Shown one piece after another: positions 1 to 9,649 of a stretch of DNA of 64,000 nt. The notes beneath the pieces are model-generated. The model saw only the letters and a program-made list of their open reading frames with translations, did no database searches and was not told where the DNA came from. Numbering within the stretch: the stretch's first letter is position 1; each line of letters begins with the position of its first letter. The stretch is from Pachysolen tannophilus NRRL Y-2460 (Eukaryota > Ascomycota > Pichiomycetes > Alaninales > Pachysolenaceae): positions 351,559 to 415,558 of the forward strand of contig KV454014.1 in NCBI GenBank assembly GCA_001661245.1, given 5' to 3'. A program made the position numbers and the translations under genes.

Positions 1-358
1 TAGCCAACCCATCAACCAATTCAGGAGATATCTCACCTGTTGGACAAGGTCTTTCTTTACCAATAGAAGAGGTACCGCCAACACCAATATTATTAGAATC
101 ATTATTATTATTAACACCAGTATTAACACCACGAACCAAGTACCAGGGCAAATCTGACCGCTTCCAAGAGTGCTTAAAATCTATATCAGGGAACTCCAAC
201 GAAACAAAATCCTCATTCTCACTCAGAGAAACCAACAAGTACGTCCTCAAAGACAAAGCAGCTGCAATAGCAGGCTTATTATAAACAGCAGCATGTTCAC
301 CAAAGATAATAACTTTACCTGGAGCAGATGTCAAAAACGGAGTCTGAATAAATACCAT
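1..358 (-). CDS. ERG12: Mevalonate kinase, N-terminal part (runs off the window)
   Basis: The reverse strand from the ATG at 356-358 opens a frame reading MVFIQTPFLTSAPGKVIIFG, then EHAAVYNKPAIAAALSLRTYL. This is the start of mevalonate kinase: the SAPGKVIIFGEH motif is the N-terminal GHMP-kinase signature, and S. cerevisiae Erg12 has nearly the same residues. The enzyme phosphorylates mevalonate with ATP in the cytosolic sterol/isoprenoid pathway. About 119 codons are present; the catalytic and C-terminal parts lie to the left of the window. An Asn-rich insert (around residues 88-97) precedes a stretch resembling the family's LSQELV segment. It is divergent from YTM1 across an 879-bp spacer. 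Confidence 0.93.
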   Translation of the reverse strand, partial: MVFIQTPFLTSAPGKVIIFGEHAAVYNKPAIAAALSLRTYLLVSLSENEDFVSLEFPDIDFKHSWKRSDLPWYLVRGVNTGVNNNNDSNNIGVGGTSSIGKERPCPTGEISPELVDGLA

Positions 359-1237
359 GACAAAAAAACTTTTCCTTTCTCTTTCTCTATATATATATAA
401 AACAAACCAAATGATTACAAAACTTTTCTTCCTCTTTTTTTTTGTTTCTTCTCTTCTAAACTTTCACCGTTCTATTCTCTAACTTTTTTTTTTTATATTT
501 TTTTTACTTTTTTTTTGTTTTTAAAGATTTAATAATAATAATAAAAAAAAAAAAAAAAAATTCAAAAACTAGTTAAATTGCTAATCAATATGAATAGTTC
601 ATCTAGATATCTAGCCCTTTTTCTTTTATATATATATATGTAGATATAGATATACCAATAAGCGAGTGTTGATTGGAAACTAATGAAATATCGTTTTGAT
701 CTAATTATTATTTAAATAAATAAATTATAATTGACCCCCTTTGTTCTCTCTCGTTCATCACTAAAAACGAGATTCGCACATCAACATATATATAAAAGAA
801 AGTAGTGACTGAGAACACAACAAAACTGAATATGGAAACATAATATGTTATTACACGACTATTACTTAAATGTTTTATAAAGTAGTGCATTAGACACACA
901 AGAGTCCCAATCCAAATATTTGGGTTTGTAAAACACTACTTTAATAGTTTTTTTTAAAAGAGTAGTGTTTATAAAACACAAATAACTTGATTCAGTAGTT
1001 TGTGCTCTAACGACACGTCTTTTGTTTTTGCTAACAAAAATTTTTTTTTTTCGCGAATTTTTTTAAATTTTTTAAATTTTTTTTTTTTTTCTGTTTTTCC
1101 ACTCTAGTGCAAGGGCCTTGCTCTCTTTTACTATATAAAATTTTTCACTCTCTGGGGCAGAGAATAAGAAGAGATGAGGTATTAAAATAGTAAAATCGTA
1201 AAATAGATTCAAAGTTGATAGAATTTATGAATGGAAT
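359..1237. other. Divergent ERG12/YTM1 intergenic region
   Basis: No gene is seen. It holds poly-A/T tracts, the perfect palindrome CCAAATATTTGG at 912-923, the heptamer AGTAGTG at 801, 881 and 961 (exactly 80 bp apart), and its complement CACTACT at 934-940. The last two form a 10-bp inverted repeat (931-940 with 961-970). On the YTM1 side are an RRPE-like A5T-run (1036-1050), TTCGCGAA (1050-1057) and a PAC-like GAGATGAGGT (1171-1180), the motifs that accompany ribosome-biogenesis genes in yeasts. Confidence 0.6.
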
Positions 1238-2665
1238 ATGTCTGAAAAGTCTTTGGATAAGTCACAGATAAAAATCCGGTTTTTTACTCGAGATGAGGAT
1301 GAGACGTTACGAGTTTCTGAGAATCCATTATTTGTACCAGTTTCATTAAAGAGATTTGGGTTATCAGAAGTTGTTAATCATTTATTGGGGAATGATTTAA
1401 AACAAATTCCATTTGATTTTTTAATAGAAGGAGATTTATTGAAAAGTTCAATAGAAGAGTATTTGACGGTGAAAGGTCTTTCTTCAGAAACTTTTTTATC
1501 TTTGGAATATACTAGGTCAGTATTACCTCCATCATTTTTAGGTTCTTTTAGTAATGAAGATTGGGTTTCTTCAATAGATTTATTACCAACTATGGAAACT
1601 GTGAATAAAATTTCAAGTGCAGCAAAAATTGTATCAGGATCTTATGATGGTATTGTAAGGCTTTATAATTTAAGTGGTCATGTTGAAAAACAATTTGTTG
1701 GTCATTCAGGTCAGATTAAAGCAGTAAAATTTATTTCTCCTACAAGAATTTTAAGTGCTGGTAATGATAGACAAATTAGATTATGGAAATCTAAATTGAG
1801 TGGTAATACTCATAACCACTTGCAAAAAGAAAATTTAAATTTAGAATTAGAATTAGAAGAAGAAGAAGATGAAGAAAATATTGAAGATGGAACTACTTTG
1901 GCTATATTAGAAGGTCATAAAGCACCTGTTGTTTCATTAGATGTTAATTCAAAAACAAATAGAATATTATCTGCAAGTTATGATAAGGCAATTGGTGTGT
2001 GGTCAACAAGACATAAGGAAATGACATTGGTTGAAGCAATTCAATCAAATAATCTTTCAACTCAATCAAGGAAAAGACAAAAATTGGCATTAAAAGATTC
2101 TTCGATACCGAGAAAATCACCATTATCATTTTTAGAAGGTCACTCATCTCCAGTAGAAGGTGTGATTTTTAATCCAAATGATTCAACTGTTGGATACTCA
2201 TGCTCACAAGATCATACGATAAAAACTTGGGACTTGGTAACATCAAGATGTGTTGATACAAGAACAACTTCATATTCGTTATTATCAATAACTTGCTTAT
2301 CAAAATTAAATTTAATTCTTTGTGGATCTTCTGCAAGACATATAACTCAACATGATCCAAGAATTAATTCTAATGTTTCATCAAATCATCAACTTGTTGG
2401 TCATTCGAATTTTGTAGTAAGCTTGGATCCTTCTCCAAATAATGATTACATGTTTTCATCAGCTTCTCATGATGGAACAGTAAAAGTTTGGGATGTTAGA
2501 GCAAATAAGGCAATGTATACAATTTTTAGAGAAAATGATAATATCAAAGAAACTAAAAGAAAAAATAAAGTATTTGCCGTTCGTTGGGATAACGAAATTG
2601 GAATTGTTAGTGGTGGTGATGATAAGAAAATTCAAATTAATAAAGGTAGCGATATTGCCAAATAA
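1238..2665 (+). CDS. YTM1: Ribosome biogenesis WD40 protein Ytm1
   Basis: This 475-residue protein is the WD-repeat factor that joins Nop7 and Erb1 in the PeBoW complex of pre-60S particles and is pulled off by the AAA ATPase Rea1. The N-terminal NLE/ubiquitin-like domain (residues about 8-75, with IKIRFFTRDED and SLKRFGLSEVVNHLL) closely matches S. cerevisiae Ytm1 and is followed by the family's FSNEDWVSS segment. Seven WD repeats follow; good ones include GSYDGIVRLYN, GNDRQIRLWK, SQDHTIKTWD and SHDGTVKVWD. An acidic loop (about 203-217) interrupts the propeller. Two out-of-frame ATGs lie only 7 and 11 bp upstream of the start. It converges on the methyltransferase gene with 108 bp between stops. 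Confidence 0.95.
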   Translation: MSEKSLDKSQIKIRFFTRDEDETLRVSENPLFVPVSLKRFGLSEVVNHLLGNDLKQIPFDFLIEGDLLKSSIEEYLTVKGLSSETFLSLEYTRSVLPPSFLGSFSNEDWVSSIDLLPTMETVNKISSAAKIVSGSYDGIVRLYNLSGHVEKQFVGHSGQIKAVKFISPTRILSAGNDRQIRLWKSKLSGNTHNHLQKENLNLELELEEEEDEENIEDGTTLAILEGHKAPVVSLDVNSKTNRILSASYDKAIGVWSTRHKEMTLVEAIQSNNLSTQSRKRQKLALKDSSIPRKSPLSFLEGHSSPVEGVIFNPNDSTVGYSCSQDHTIKTWDLVTSRCVDTRTTSYSLLSITCLSKLNLILCGSSARHITQHDPRINSNVSSNHQLVGHSNFVVSLDPSPNNDYMFSSASHDGTVKVWDVRANKAMYTIFRENDNIKETKRKNKVFAVRWDNEIGIVSGGDDKKIQINKGSDIAK

Positions 2666-2773
2666 TTTACATTTTTGTATAAGAATAATAAAATTAATTA
2701 AAAAGAGACGCAATATATATATATATATATAAAACAATTGAAAAAAATAGAAATTTGCAAAAAGAAAGCTACT

Positions 2774-4078
2774 TTATTTTTTCATTTCACAGGCAAACAT
2801 ACTGACTCCATATTGACCTTGCCACATTCCTTTTAAATCTGTCAAGTATCCCAATAATTCAGGTTTTAATGATTCATCTATACATTCCCATCCATAAGAT
2901 TTTCTTAAATCTTGTATTTCTTGTAAATTTAGTTCAACTTTTGGCAGTGTACCATATTTTAAAGGACCAATATTAATCCAAATTTTTTTACCTTTAATTG
3001 GAGAAACAATTTTATCCATTGTATCTAAATAATCAATAATATTTTCTGCAGTATCCATAAAGAAAACAGTAACAATTACAATATTATCATATTCATCATC
3101 ATTTTTTAAAATAAAATTATTAAAATTTTCATTTGAAATTTTTAAATTTAAAGGTTTTGATGATAATTGATTAAATTCTATTGACCTTATTTGATTTTCT
3201 GTAGTTAAATGATTTGAATATGTATGAATATATGGGAAAAGTTGATATTTTTTAGGTTTATAATTATTTTTAAAATTATTATTAAGATTTGAATAAACAA
3301 ATTCATTAAATAAAAACATCAATGAAGAAAATTCAATTGAATTAACCATTTTAAAATTTTTATTAATATTATCCTTTCCACCCATTATTGCAATTTCATG
3401 AGATATTCTACCTAATCCACTTCCTGGAACAATAACACATGTTTTAGATCTTTGTTCAACAGTTAATATTTTTTCAAGAATTTTTTGAATATATAGAATT
3501 ATTGGTTTAATTTCAACATCTCCTAAATTAGACCAATCTCTTGTATAATGACATAAACATTCAATAACTTTATAATTTTCATTTGGAATATTAATTGAAG
3601 AAGAATAAAATTTTTTTAAAGAAATATTATGATTAATCATTGAAAATTTAACTAAATCTTTAATTAATTCATTATTTTTTTCAATACACTTATCAACTTT
3701 ATCTATCTTATCCAAATACCCAGTTTTAAAGACTAAACGTTGTTGCCTTGTAGATAATTGTCTAAAATTTTTCTTTTTATTATTATTCCAATTTCTTGTC
3801 TTTGATTCATAACTATTTAATGACTTCAAAGATTTAAGTAATTCCTCTTCACTTCTTGAAACAATATCAACCCTTGATATGGACCCAAAAACCCGTGATT
3901 TGAAAAATTTGTATATCCCAGTATTGTAAAAAATCGACATGCTCATAATCGTCATTAACGTCAATGGTATCTTGGAATTGGGGAAATTAGATTGAAGCAA
4001 AACATATATTAATAGAGCTATAGAAATCCTGGTCAAAATGTGATTAAGCTCTTTTGAATTCTCCACCGATAAACTCAT
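2774..4078 (-). CDS. N2227-family (carnosine N-methyltransferase-like) SAM methyltransferase
   Basis: The protein is 434 residues from the ATG at 4076-4078; the open frame reaches upstream only through a TTG. The N-terminus has a hydrophobic segment (about 15-50, with IALLIYVLLQS), suggesting a membrane anchor. The rest matches the N2227 family: HYTRDWSNLG, the SAM-binding loop VPGSGLGRISHE, NSIEFSSLMFLFNEF, and the C-terminal block KIWINIGPLKYG with GQYGVSMFACE. Animal members methylate carnosine; the yeast counterpart (YNL092W type) has no firmly assigned substrate, so the substrate here is unknown. Asn/Lys-rich runs reflect the AT bias. It is divergent from PCF11. Confidence 0.85.
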   Translation of the reverse strand: MSLSVENSKELNHILTRISIALLIYVLLQSNFPNSKIPLTLMTIMSMSIFYNTGIYKFFKSRVFGSISRVDIVSRSEEELLKSLKSLNSYESKTRNWNNNKKKNFRQLSTRQQRLVFKTGYLDKIDKVDKCIEKNNELIKDLVKFSMINHNISLKKFYSSSINIPNENYKVIECLCHYTRDWSNLGDVEIKPIILYIQKILEKILTVEQRSKTCVIVPGSGLGRISHEIAIMGGKDNINKNFKMVNSIEFSSLMFLFNEFVYSNLNNNFKNNYKPKKYQLFPYIHTYSNHLTTENQIRSIEFNQLSSKPLNLKISNENFNNFILKNDDEYDNIVIVTVFFMDTAENIIDYLDTMDKIVSPIKGKKIWINIGPLKYGTLPKVELNLQEIQDLRKSYGWECIDESLKPELLGYLTDLKGMWQGQYGVSMFACEMKK

Positions 4079-4509
4079 AATACCAATAAGCAAAAAAACA
4101 CAACCAACCCCACAAAGCTATCTCACACAACACCTATCAACTTATCTAGTTACCAATATATATTTATGACGTTGTCGGTGGTTCTTAAATCACAACCAAC
4201 CAAAAACACTAAAGAAACTAAAAAGACTGAAAAATATCACCAAAACTAGTAATTAAGCAATAATTACCGTATCTAGAAGTCAATCAAAACGGTTTCCTAA
4301 TTAGGAAATTTTGTTGCTCTTTTTTAATTTTTTAATTTTTTTTTTTTTTTTTTGTTTCTCTCAGCGACAGAGCAGTTTTTTGGACGTATAGGCAGGCTGC
4401 TGGCCCATAAAGATTGAATTATAATATAAATTATAATTATATATAATTTTATATTGTAATTTTATTTTGATATCATCTATTGGTAATCATCTATTGGTAA
4501 TCATTGAGA
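4079..4509. other. Divergent methyltransferase/PCF11 promoter region
   Basis: No gene is seen. The region has a T-rich tract (about 4330-4352) beside a short GC-richer patch (4360-4410, with GCGACAGAGCAG and GGCAGGCTGCTGGCCC), then an AT-rich run of ATATAATT repeats before the PCF11 start. ATCATCTATTGGTA is directly repeated just upstream of the ATG (about 4473-4500). Confidence 0.5.
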
Positions 4510-6576
4510 ATGACAGATGATGATGATTTAGTAGCTAATTATGTTGCGAATTTAGAAGATTTGAAGTTTAATTCGAGGTATATTATTAATAATTTGACTA
4601 CAATAGCAAGTGAGAATATTGATCATGCTGATGAGATTGTTAAATGTATTGAGACTAGAATATTGAAAGCTTTACCTGAATATAAATTATATTCTTTTTA
4701 TTTGTTAGATTCTGTTTCTAAGAATGTTGGGAATCCTTATAATGTATTATTTGGTTCAAAGATTTATAATTTATTTATTAAAACTTATTCATTAGTATCT
4801 GATCCTATTAGAATTAAATTAATTTCTCTTTTTAAGACATGGAAGTTTACAACCACAAATAGTGGGTTACCTCTTTTCCCACAAGAGGAGATTGATAAGA
4901 TTGAACAATTTTTAATAAGAGTAACGGCAAATAATGCAAAACAAATTACACAACAAGGATTATTAAAAAATTTAGATGAAATTATTGCAATGGTAAATTA
5001 TAGAAAATCTATTGCTCCTCCAATGGATCAATTAAAAATTATTGAAAAATTGAGTGCATTAAATGATTTAAGAAAAATTTTTGCCTTATCAAAAATGACT
5101 AAAGATGAATTATTAGTTGCTAAAGAATCTTTGGATAAAAATAGATTGGATGAAAATGAAAAATTGAAAATATTACAACAACAACGTCAACAAATACTTT
5201 CACCTTTGAATCAAAATATCCCACTTGTGCCTCAACAGCAACCATTACAGCAACAACATCAACCATTACAACCACCACAACAACAACAAGCACAACAACT
5301 TAATACAAGTCAACTATCTAGCATTTTGGGTAATATTAAGCTAAACCCTTCGGTTCTTTCCAATATCAATGATTCTGGAAATGGTTCAAGTAATCCATTA
5401 GGGTTTTCACACAATTTGAGCAGCTTAAGTAATTTATTAACAAAAAATAATAATACGAATAATACAAATAATACTTTAAATAGTAATGTAGAAAACTTAT
5501 TTAGTTCACTTAAAAAGTCTGGTTTGTTAAATAAATTACCACCACAGGAATCAAGGAATGAAAAACAACAACAACCTTTAGTTAAAATCACTTCACCAGA
5601 CGTTTTAAGAGACATTTTAAGTACAGTTAAAGCAGCATCATCCACAATAACAACAACAACAACAGCATCAGTTTCAACAGCCCTACAGAATAAATCAAAA
5701 GAAGAAATTTTGAAAAATTATTCTTTAAAACAAGAAGATATTGATAAACCATTACAACAGGAATTAGTTTATTTATTATACGATTATAATGCGAAAAAAT
5801 GTGGTACTTGTGGGAAAAGATTTCCCTCTAATCAAGAAGAGACTTTATCAAAGCATTTGGATTGGCATTTTAGAAACAATATTAAATTGAAAGCTATCAA
5901 TTTAAATTCAAAATCAATTCAATCAAGGTCTTATTATATGGATAGTTTAAATTTCATTAATTTTAAGGAATCTTATGAAAATGGTGATATCGCTGATAAC
6001 ACTAATAATAACACTAATGACAATGCTAAAGTTAATAACAGTAGTAGTAATAATAATAATAATGATAATAATAATAATAGTAGCAAGGATAGCAATAACA
6101 ATAGTACTACTAGTATGAATACAGATAATAGGAGTTCTCCAGTTTCAACAAGAGGTGGAGCAGGAAGTAACAATAAAAAAACTTCCAATGTACAATCATC
6201 TTCTGGAGTTTCTGGGACCTCGGAATCAGCTGAAGATTCTTCTTCTCATTACGTAATAGTCCCATCTGACAATACCTCGATGAAGACTACTTGTAACATT
6301 TGCAAAGAGACTTTAAACGGTAAATATAACGATGACCTAGGAGAATGGATCTGGGAAGATTGTATTTCGAAAAATAGAAAAATTTATCACTGGAGTTGTT
6401 ACCAAGAAACTTTAGCAAATACAAGTAATAGTAGTTTAAAAAGAAAAAGAGAAGAAGAAGAAAATTCTAACTCAAATAATGTCATTAATATCGATTTCTC
6501 AAGATTGAATGGTATATTTAATAGTGGCAATAGTGCCGGTGAAGAAGGTTTCAAAGCTAAAAGAGAAAAAATTTGA
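4510..6576 (+). CDS. PCF11: Cleavage and polyadenylation factor CF IA subunit Pcf11
   Basis: The start is the ATG at 4510, giving 688 residues; an apparent upstream start is TTG. Pcf11 binds the phosphorylated CTD of RNA polymerase II and links mRNA 3' cleavage to termination. The N-terminal CID (about 5-140) carries the family core LLDSVSKNVGNPYN. A Gln-rich stretch (about 225-265) and long Asn/Ser-rich linkers follow. Two C-terminal zinc modules flank the Clp1-binding region: CGTCGKRFPSNQEETLSKHL with WHFR, and CNICKETLNGK, then GEWIWEDC with HWSCY. The tail ends in a basic segment. No CTG codon was seen in the conserved domains. Confidence 0.94.
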   Translation: MTDDDDLVANYVANLEDLKFNSRYIINNLTTIASENIDHADEIVKCIETRILKALPEYKLYSFYLLDSVSKNVGNPYNVLFGSKIYNLFIKTYSLVSDPIRIKLISLFKTWKFTTTNSGLPLFPQEEIDKIEQFLIRVTANNAKQITQQGLLKNLDEIIAMVNYRKSIAPPMDQLKIIEKLSALNDLRKIFALSKMTKDELLVAKESLDKNRLDENEKLKILQQQRQQILSPLNQNIPLVPQQQPLQQQHQPLQPPQQQQAQQLNTSQLSSILGNIKLNPSVLSNINDSGNGSSNPLGFSHNLSSLSNLLTKNNNTNNTNNTLNSNVENLFSSLKKSGLLNKLPPQESRNEKQQQPLVKITSPDVLRDILSTVKAASSTITTTTTASVSTALQNKSKEEILKNYSLKQEDIDKPLQQELVYLLYDYNAKKCGTCGKRFPSNQEETLSKHLDWHFRNNIKLKAINLNSKSIQSRSYYMDSLNFINFKESYENGDIADNTNNNTNDNAKVNNSSSNNNNNDNNNNSSKDSNNNSTTSMNTDNRSSPVSTRGGAGSNNKKTSNVQSSSGVSGTSESAEDSSSHYVIVPSDNTSMKTTCNICKETLNGKYNDDLGEWIWEDCISKNRKIYHWSCYQETLANTSNSSLKRKREEEENSNSNNVINIDFSRLNGIFNSGNSAGEEGFKAKREKI

Positions 6577-6831
6577 AAAAAATAGCTGATGAAATACATA
6601 GATTAATAAATAAACTATAGATTTTATAATAGCTTCAGAATTATATATAATCTCAATTTCAATAATATATATCTAATAATTCAGATAAACATAAAACGTA
6701 GCTAACTCTTGTATTCTTTCAGTCGTGCCATATATATAGCGACTGTAAAAAATATTTCTGAAATTAATTCTTTTTAATTAATCATCACCAACTATAAATT
6801 GTTAATAATAATATTTATAATTTTGTTCCAT

Positions 6832-7431
6832 ATGTCAAGAATTATAGCAATTGGCACTGATTTGGTGTTTAAACCACGATTTGAACTGATCTTATTGAGA
6901 ACACTTATAAAACAAAAAATCAATGCCAATAATTCATCAAGTTCTAATCAGCACATTTTAAGGTTTTCAAGTAGAATCTTACATCCATTGCAAGAACTTC
7001 CAATTTTCTTGAAATATTACAATGGAATACAAAACTTTATAGTATCACCCTCAGCAGTTGCTTCTCAGGGAGGCTTTACTAATAGTGCTATGATTAAAAT
7101 GCTTTCTTCGTTGAATGCTAACATGGATAATGAATTTGTAAGATCAATTGAACAGATGCGTGAAGATACTAATTTTAAACACTGTGTGAGTTTACTATCG
7201 ACTAGTTGGTGTTTAAAAGAAGCTTTATATAAAGTGTTGGATCCAAATTTTCAAAAATCTGGATTTAATTTTAAAGATTGGTACAAAATAAATGATTTAG
7301 ACACAGGAAAGCCAATACTAATAGGAGAAACGTATACATCGAAGCATGCAAACGAAGAATTTTTGATTAGTTTGAGCCACGATGGTGACTATGTATACTC
7401 TGTTGTATTGAGGCAGAAATATAATTTGTAA
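6832..7431 (+). CDS. PPT2: Mitochondrial holo-ACP synthase (4'-phosphopantetheinyl transferase)
   Basis: The start is the ATG at 6832 (199 residues); codons upstream open only from a TTG. AcpS-type transferases move 4'-phosphopantetheine from CoA to the serine of acyl carrier protein; in yeast Ppt2 activates mitochondrial ACP for octanoate/lipoate synthesis. Visible motifs are the Mg-binding N-terminus RIIAIGTDLV, the helix STSWCLKEALYKVLD (catalytic W..KEA..K), and SLSHDGDYVYSVV near the C-terminus. No clear mitochondrial presequence is visible because the catalytic motif begins at residue 3, as in other short AcpS proteins. It follows PCF11 in tandem after 255 bp. Confidence 0.88.
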   Translation: MSRIIAIGTDLVFKPRFELILLRTLIKQKINANNSSSSNQHILRFSSRILHPLQELPIFLKYYNGIQNFIVSPSAVASQGGFTNSAMIKMLSSLNANMDNEFVRSIEQMREDTNFKHCVSLLSTSWCLKEALYKVLDPNFQKSGFNFKDWYKINDLDTGKPILIGETYTSKHANEEFLISLSHDGDYVYSVVLRQKYNL

Positions 7432-7608
7432 ATAATTTTGATTTAAAGGTAGCATAAAGGTTTATAACAGAATATCATTAATTAATAAATTAAAAGAAAA
7501 AATTAGATAGATAAATTCTAAAAAATCAAGTATAAAAAACCCATTTAGAAGAAAGAGAAAAAAAATACAAAAACAAAAAAAAAAGGAAGAAAAAAAAAAC
7601 TAAAAGAT

Positions 7609-9198
7609 TTATTCCCACTCAACAGTAGCAGGAGGTTTTGAAGTGATATCATATGTGACTCTAGCAACACCATCGACCTCGTTAACGATTCTTGATGCAA
7701 CTTTTTTCAAGAATTTTGCTTCAAAGACAAACCAATCAGCAGTCATGAAATCAGTTGTTTCTATAGCTCTTAATGCAATAACTTGTTCGTAAGTTCTTTG
7801 ATCTCCCATGACACCAACAGATTTTACTGGTAACAAGGCAGCAAATGCTTGTGATATTTGTCTGTACAATCCTGCTTTCTTTATTTCTTCAATAAATATA
7901 TAATCAGCTTCTCTTGCTATCTTGACTTGTTCAGGTGTAACTTCACCAAGAACTCTAATGGCTATACCTGGGCCTGGGAAAGGATGTCTCCAAACTAAAT
8001 CTTCTGGAATGTTCAAGATTTCACCTAAATGACGTACTTCATCTTTAAATAATTCTCTTAATGGTTCAATTAATTTAAGTTTCATATTTTCAGATAAACC
8101 ACCAACATTATGATGTGTCTTTATAGTTTGGGATGGTCCTTTAAAAGATATTGATTCAATGACATCAGGGTATAATGTTCCTTGTAATAAGAATTCAATA
8201 TCTGAACCATCTTTAGTCTTAATCTTTGATGCAACATCTTCAAAAACATCTATAAATGTATTACCTATAATTTTTCTTTTCTTTTCAGGATCTGTAATAC
8301 CTTTTAATTTACTTAAAAAGATATCACCTGCATCAACAACAGTCAAATTAATACCTAAACCTTCATCTAAAGTTTTCTTGACAGTTACTGTTTCATTTTT
8401 ACGCATAACACCATTATCAACATAAATTGCATGGAATCTATCACCAATGGCTTCAGTCATTAATTTTGCAGCTACAGTAGAATCAACACCTCCAGAAACG
8501 GCACCAATAACCTCTGCAGTTTCACCAACAAGTTTACGAATTCTTTTTATTTCAGTTTCAATAAAATTTTCCATTGTCCAATTTTGAGAAACTTTACAAA
8601 TATTAACTGCAAAATTTTTTAATAAATTTTTACCTTTTATAGTATGTGTTACTTCAGGATGGAATTGAATACCATAAATTTGCTTTGATTCATCAGCAAT
8701 AGCTGCAAAAGGTGAATTATCCGAAGTTGCAACTGTTTTAAAACCAACAGGTAAAGATTGTAATTTATCACCATGAGACATCCAAACTTGAGAATGATCA
8801 ACATCTTTAAATAAAGCACAACTTTGATCTTCAACGTTTAAAGTAGCAGGACCATATTCTCTCTTATCACCTCTTCCAACACCTTTACCATTAATCCAAG
8901 CCAATTCTTGCATTCCATAACAAATACCTAATATTGGAACTCCTAATTTAAAAATATCATGATCAACATGAGGTGAACCATCTTGATATACAGAGTAAGG
9001 ACCACCAGAAAGAATAACTCCTGCAGGTTTCCAAGAAAGTTCAGAGATCACCTGAGTACATGGGAGCATCTCAGCATAAACGTTAAATTCTCTAAGTCTT
9101 CTAATAATCAAATGTGAATATTGAGATCCAAAATCCAAGACTAAAATAGTCTGAAAAACGCTTGGAACTTGTCCAACTTCAGAAAGTGATGATGCCAT
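7609..9198 (-). CDS. GUA1: GMP synthase (glutamine-hydrolysing)
   Basis: This is a 529-residue protein from the ATG at 9196-9198; a poly-Lys/Phe-like extension upstream opens only from TTG. It converts XMP to GMP using glutamine and ATP, the last step of guanine nucleotide synthesis. The N-terminal class I amidotransferase domain has [11 protein letters not shown], nucleophile Cys93 in [11 protein letters not shown] and the QFHPEVTHT His-Glu pair. The ATP-pyrophosphatase loop [15 protein letters not shown] follows, and the C-terminal dimerisation domain ends in [17 protein letters not shown]. The length is normal for the family. It is strongly conserved, and CTG codons appear to be avoided. 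Confidence 0.97.
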   Translation of the reverse strand: MASSLSEVGQVPSVFQTILVLDFGSQYSHLIIRRLREFNVYAEMLPCTQVISELSWKPAGVILSGGPYSVYQDGSPHVDHDIFKLGVPILGICYGMQELAWINGKGVGRGDKREYGPATLNVEDQSCALFKDVDHSQVWMSHGDKLQSLPVGFKTVATSDNSPFAAIADESKQIYGIQFHPEVTHTIKGKNLLKNFAVNICKVSQNWTMENFIETEIKRIRKLVGETAEVIGAVSGGVDSTVAAKLMTEAIGDRFHAIYVDNGVMRKNETVTVKKTLDEGLGINLTVVDAGDIFLSKLKGITDPEKKRKIIGNTFIDVFEDVASKIKTKDGSDIEFLLQGTLYPDVIESISFKGPSQTIKTHHNVGGLSENMKLKLIEPLRELFKDEVRHLGEILNIPEDLVWRHPFPGPGIAIRVLGEVTPEQVKIAREADYIFIEEIKKAGLYRQISQAFAALLPVKSVGVMGDQRTYEQVIALRAIETTDFMTADWFVFEAKFLKKVASRIVNEVDGVARVTYDITSKPPATVEWE

Positions 9199-9649
9199 AT
9201 CCAAAAAAAAAAAAAAAAAAACCAAACAAACTTGATCCTATTTCCAACTTAAAACTTTGAACTGTTAACTGAGAGAGTTGAAATAACTTTTCAATTTAAA
9301 ATCTTGTTATAAATTTTCATTCCATCCTTGGTGAGAGAACTGAAAAATTTTTTTGTACATTAAATTTTTACCGCAAACGCAATTATGGAACCGCCCCAGC
9401 TACAAAAAAAACATCGAGGGCGCTAAAGCCAATTAACCACATCTTTGCCGCCCCTGATATAACTTTTTTTTCATTTTTTACACAGCCCCTGATAATTGTT
9501 TGTTTCAGAAAGCCTTTCGACTCACTACCTTTTTTTTCTCTTTTTTTTTCTCTTTTTTTATCTTGAAACAAAGGACAAAATACCTATGAAGACAAGACAA
9601 GACAAGACAAGACAAGAAATTTGAAAAATAAGTAAATGATTAATAGGAC
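9199..9649. other. Divergent GUA1/RAM2 promoter region
   Basis: No gene is seen. A GC-richer patch (9371-9495) holds CCGCCCC-type blocks and a direct repeat of GCCCCTGATA (in GCCGCCCCTGATATAA, then CAGCCCCTGATAATT). TGAGTC, a Gcn4-like half of the TGASTCA consensus, is on the reverse strand near 9520; Gcn4 control of GUA1 is known in S. cerevisiae but one imperfect site is weak evidence. A (GACAA)5 tandem repeat is at 9591-9615 in the likely RAM2 leader. Confidence 0.55.
9591..9615 (+). repeat. (GACAA)5 pentanucleotide tandem repeat
   Basis: Five perfect head-to-tail copies of GACAA lie 35 bp upstream of the RAM2 start, probably inside its 5' untranslated leader. This is a simple replication-slippage microsatellite; its effect on expression is unknown. 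Confidence 0.9.
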
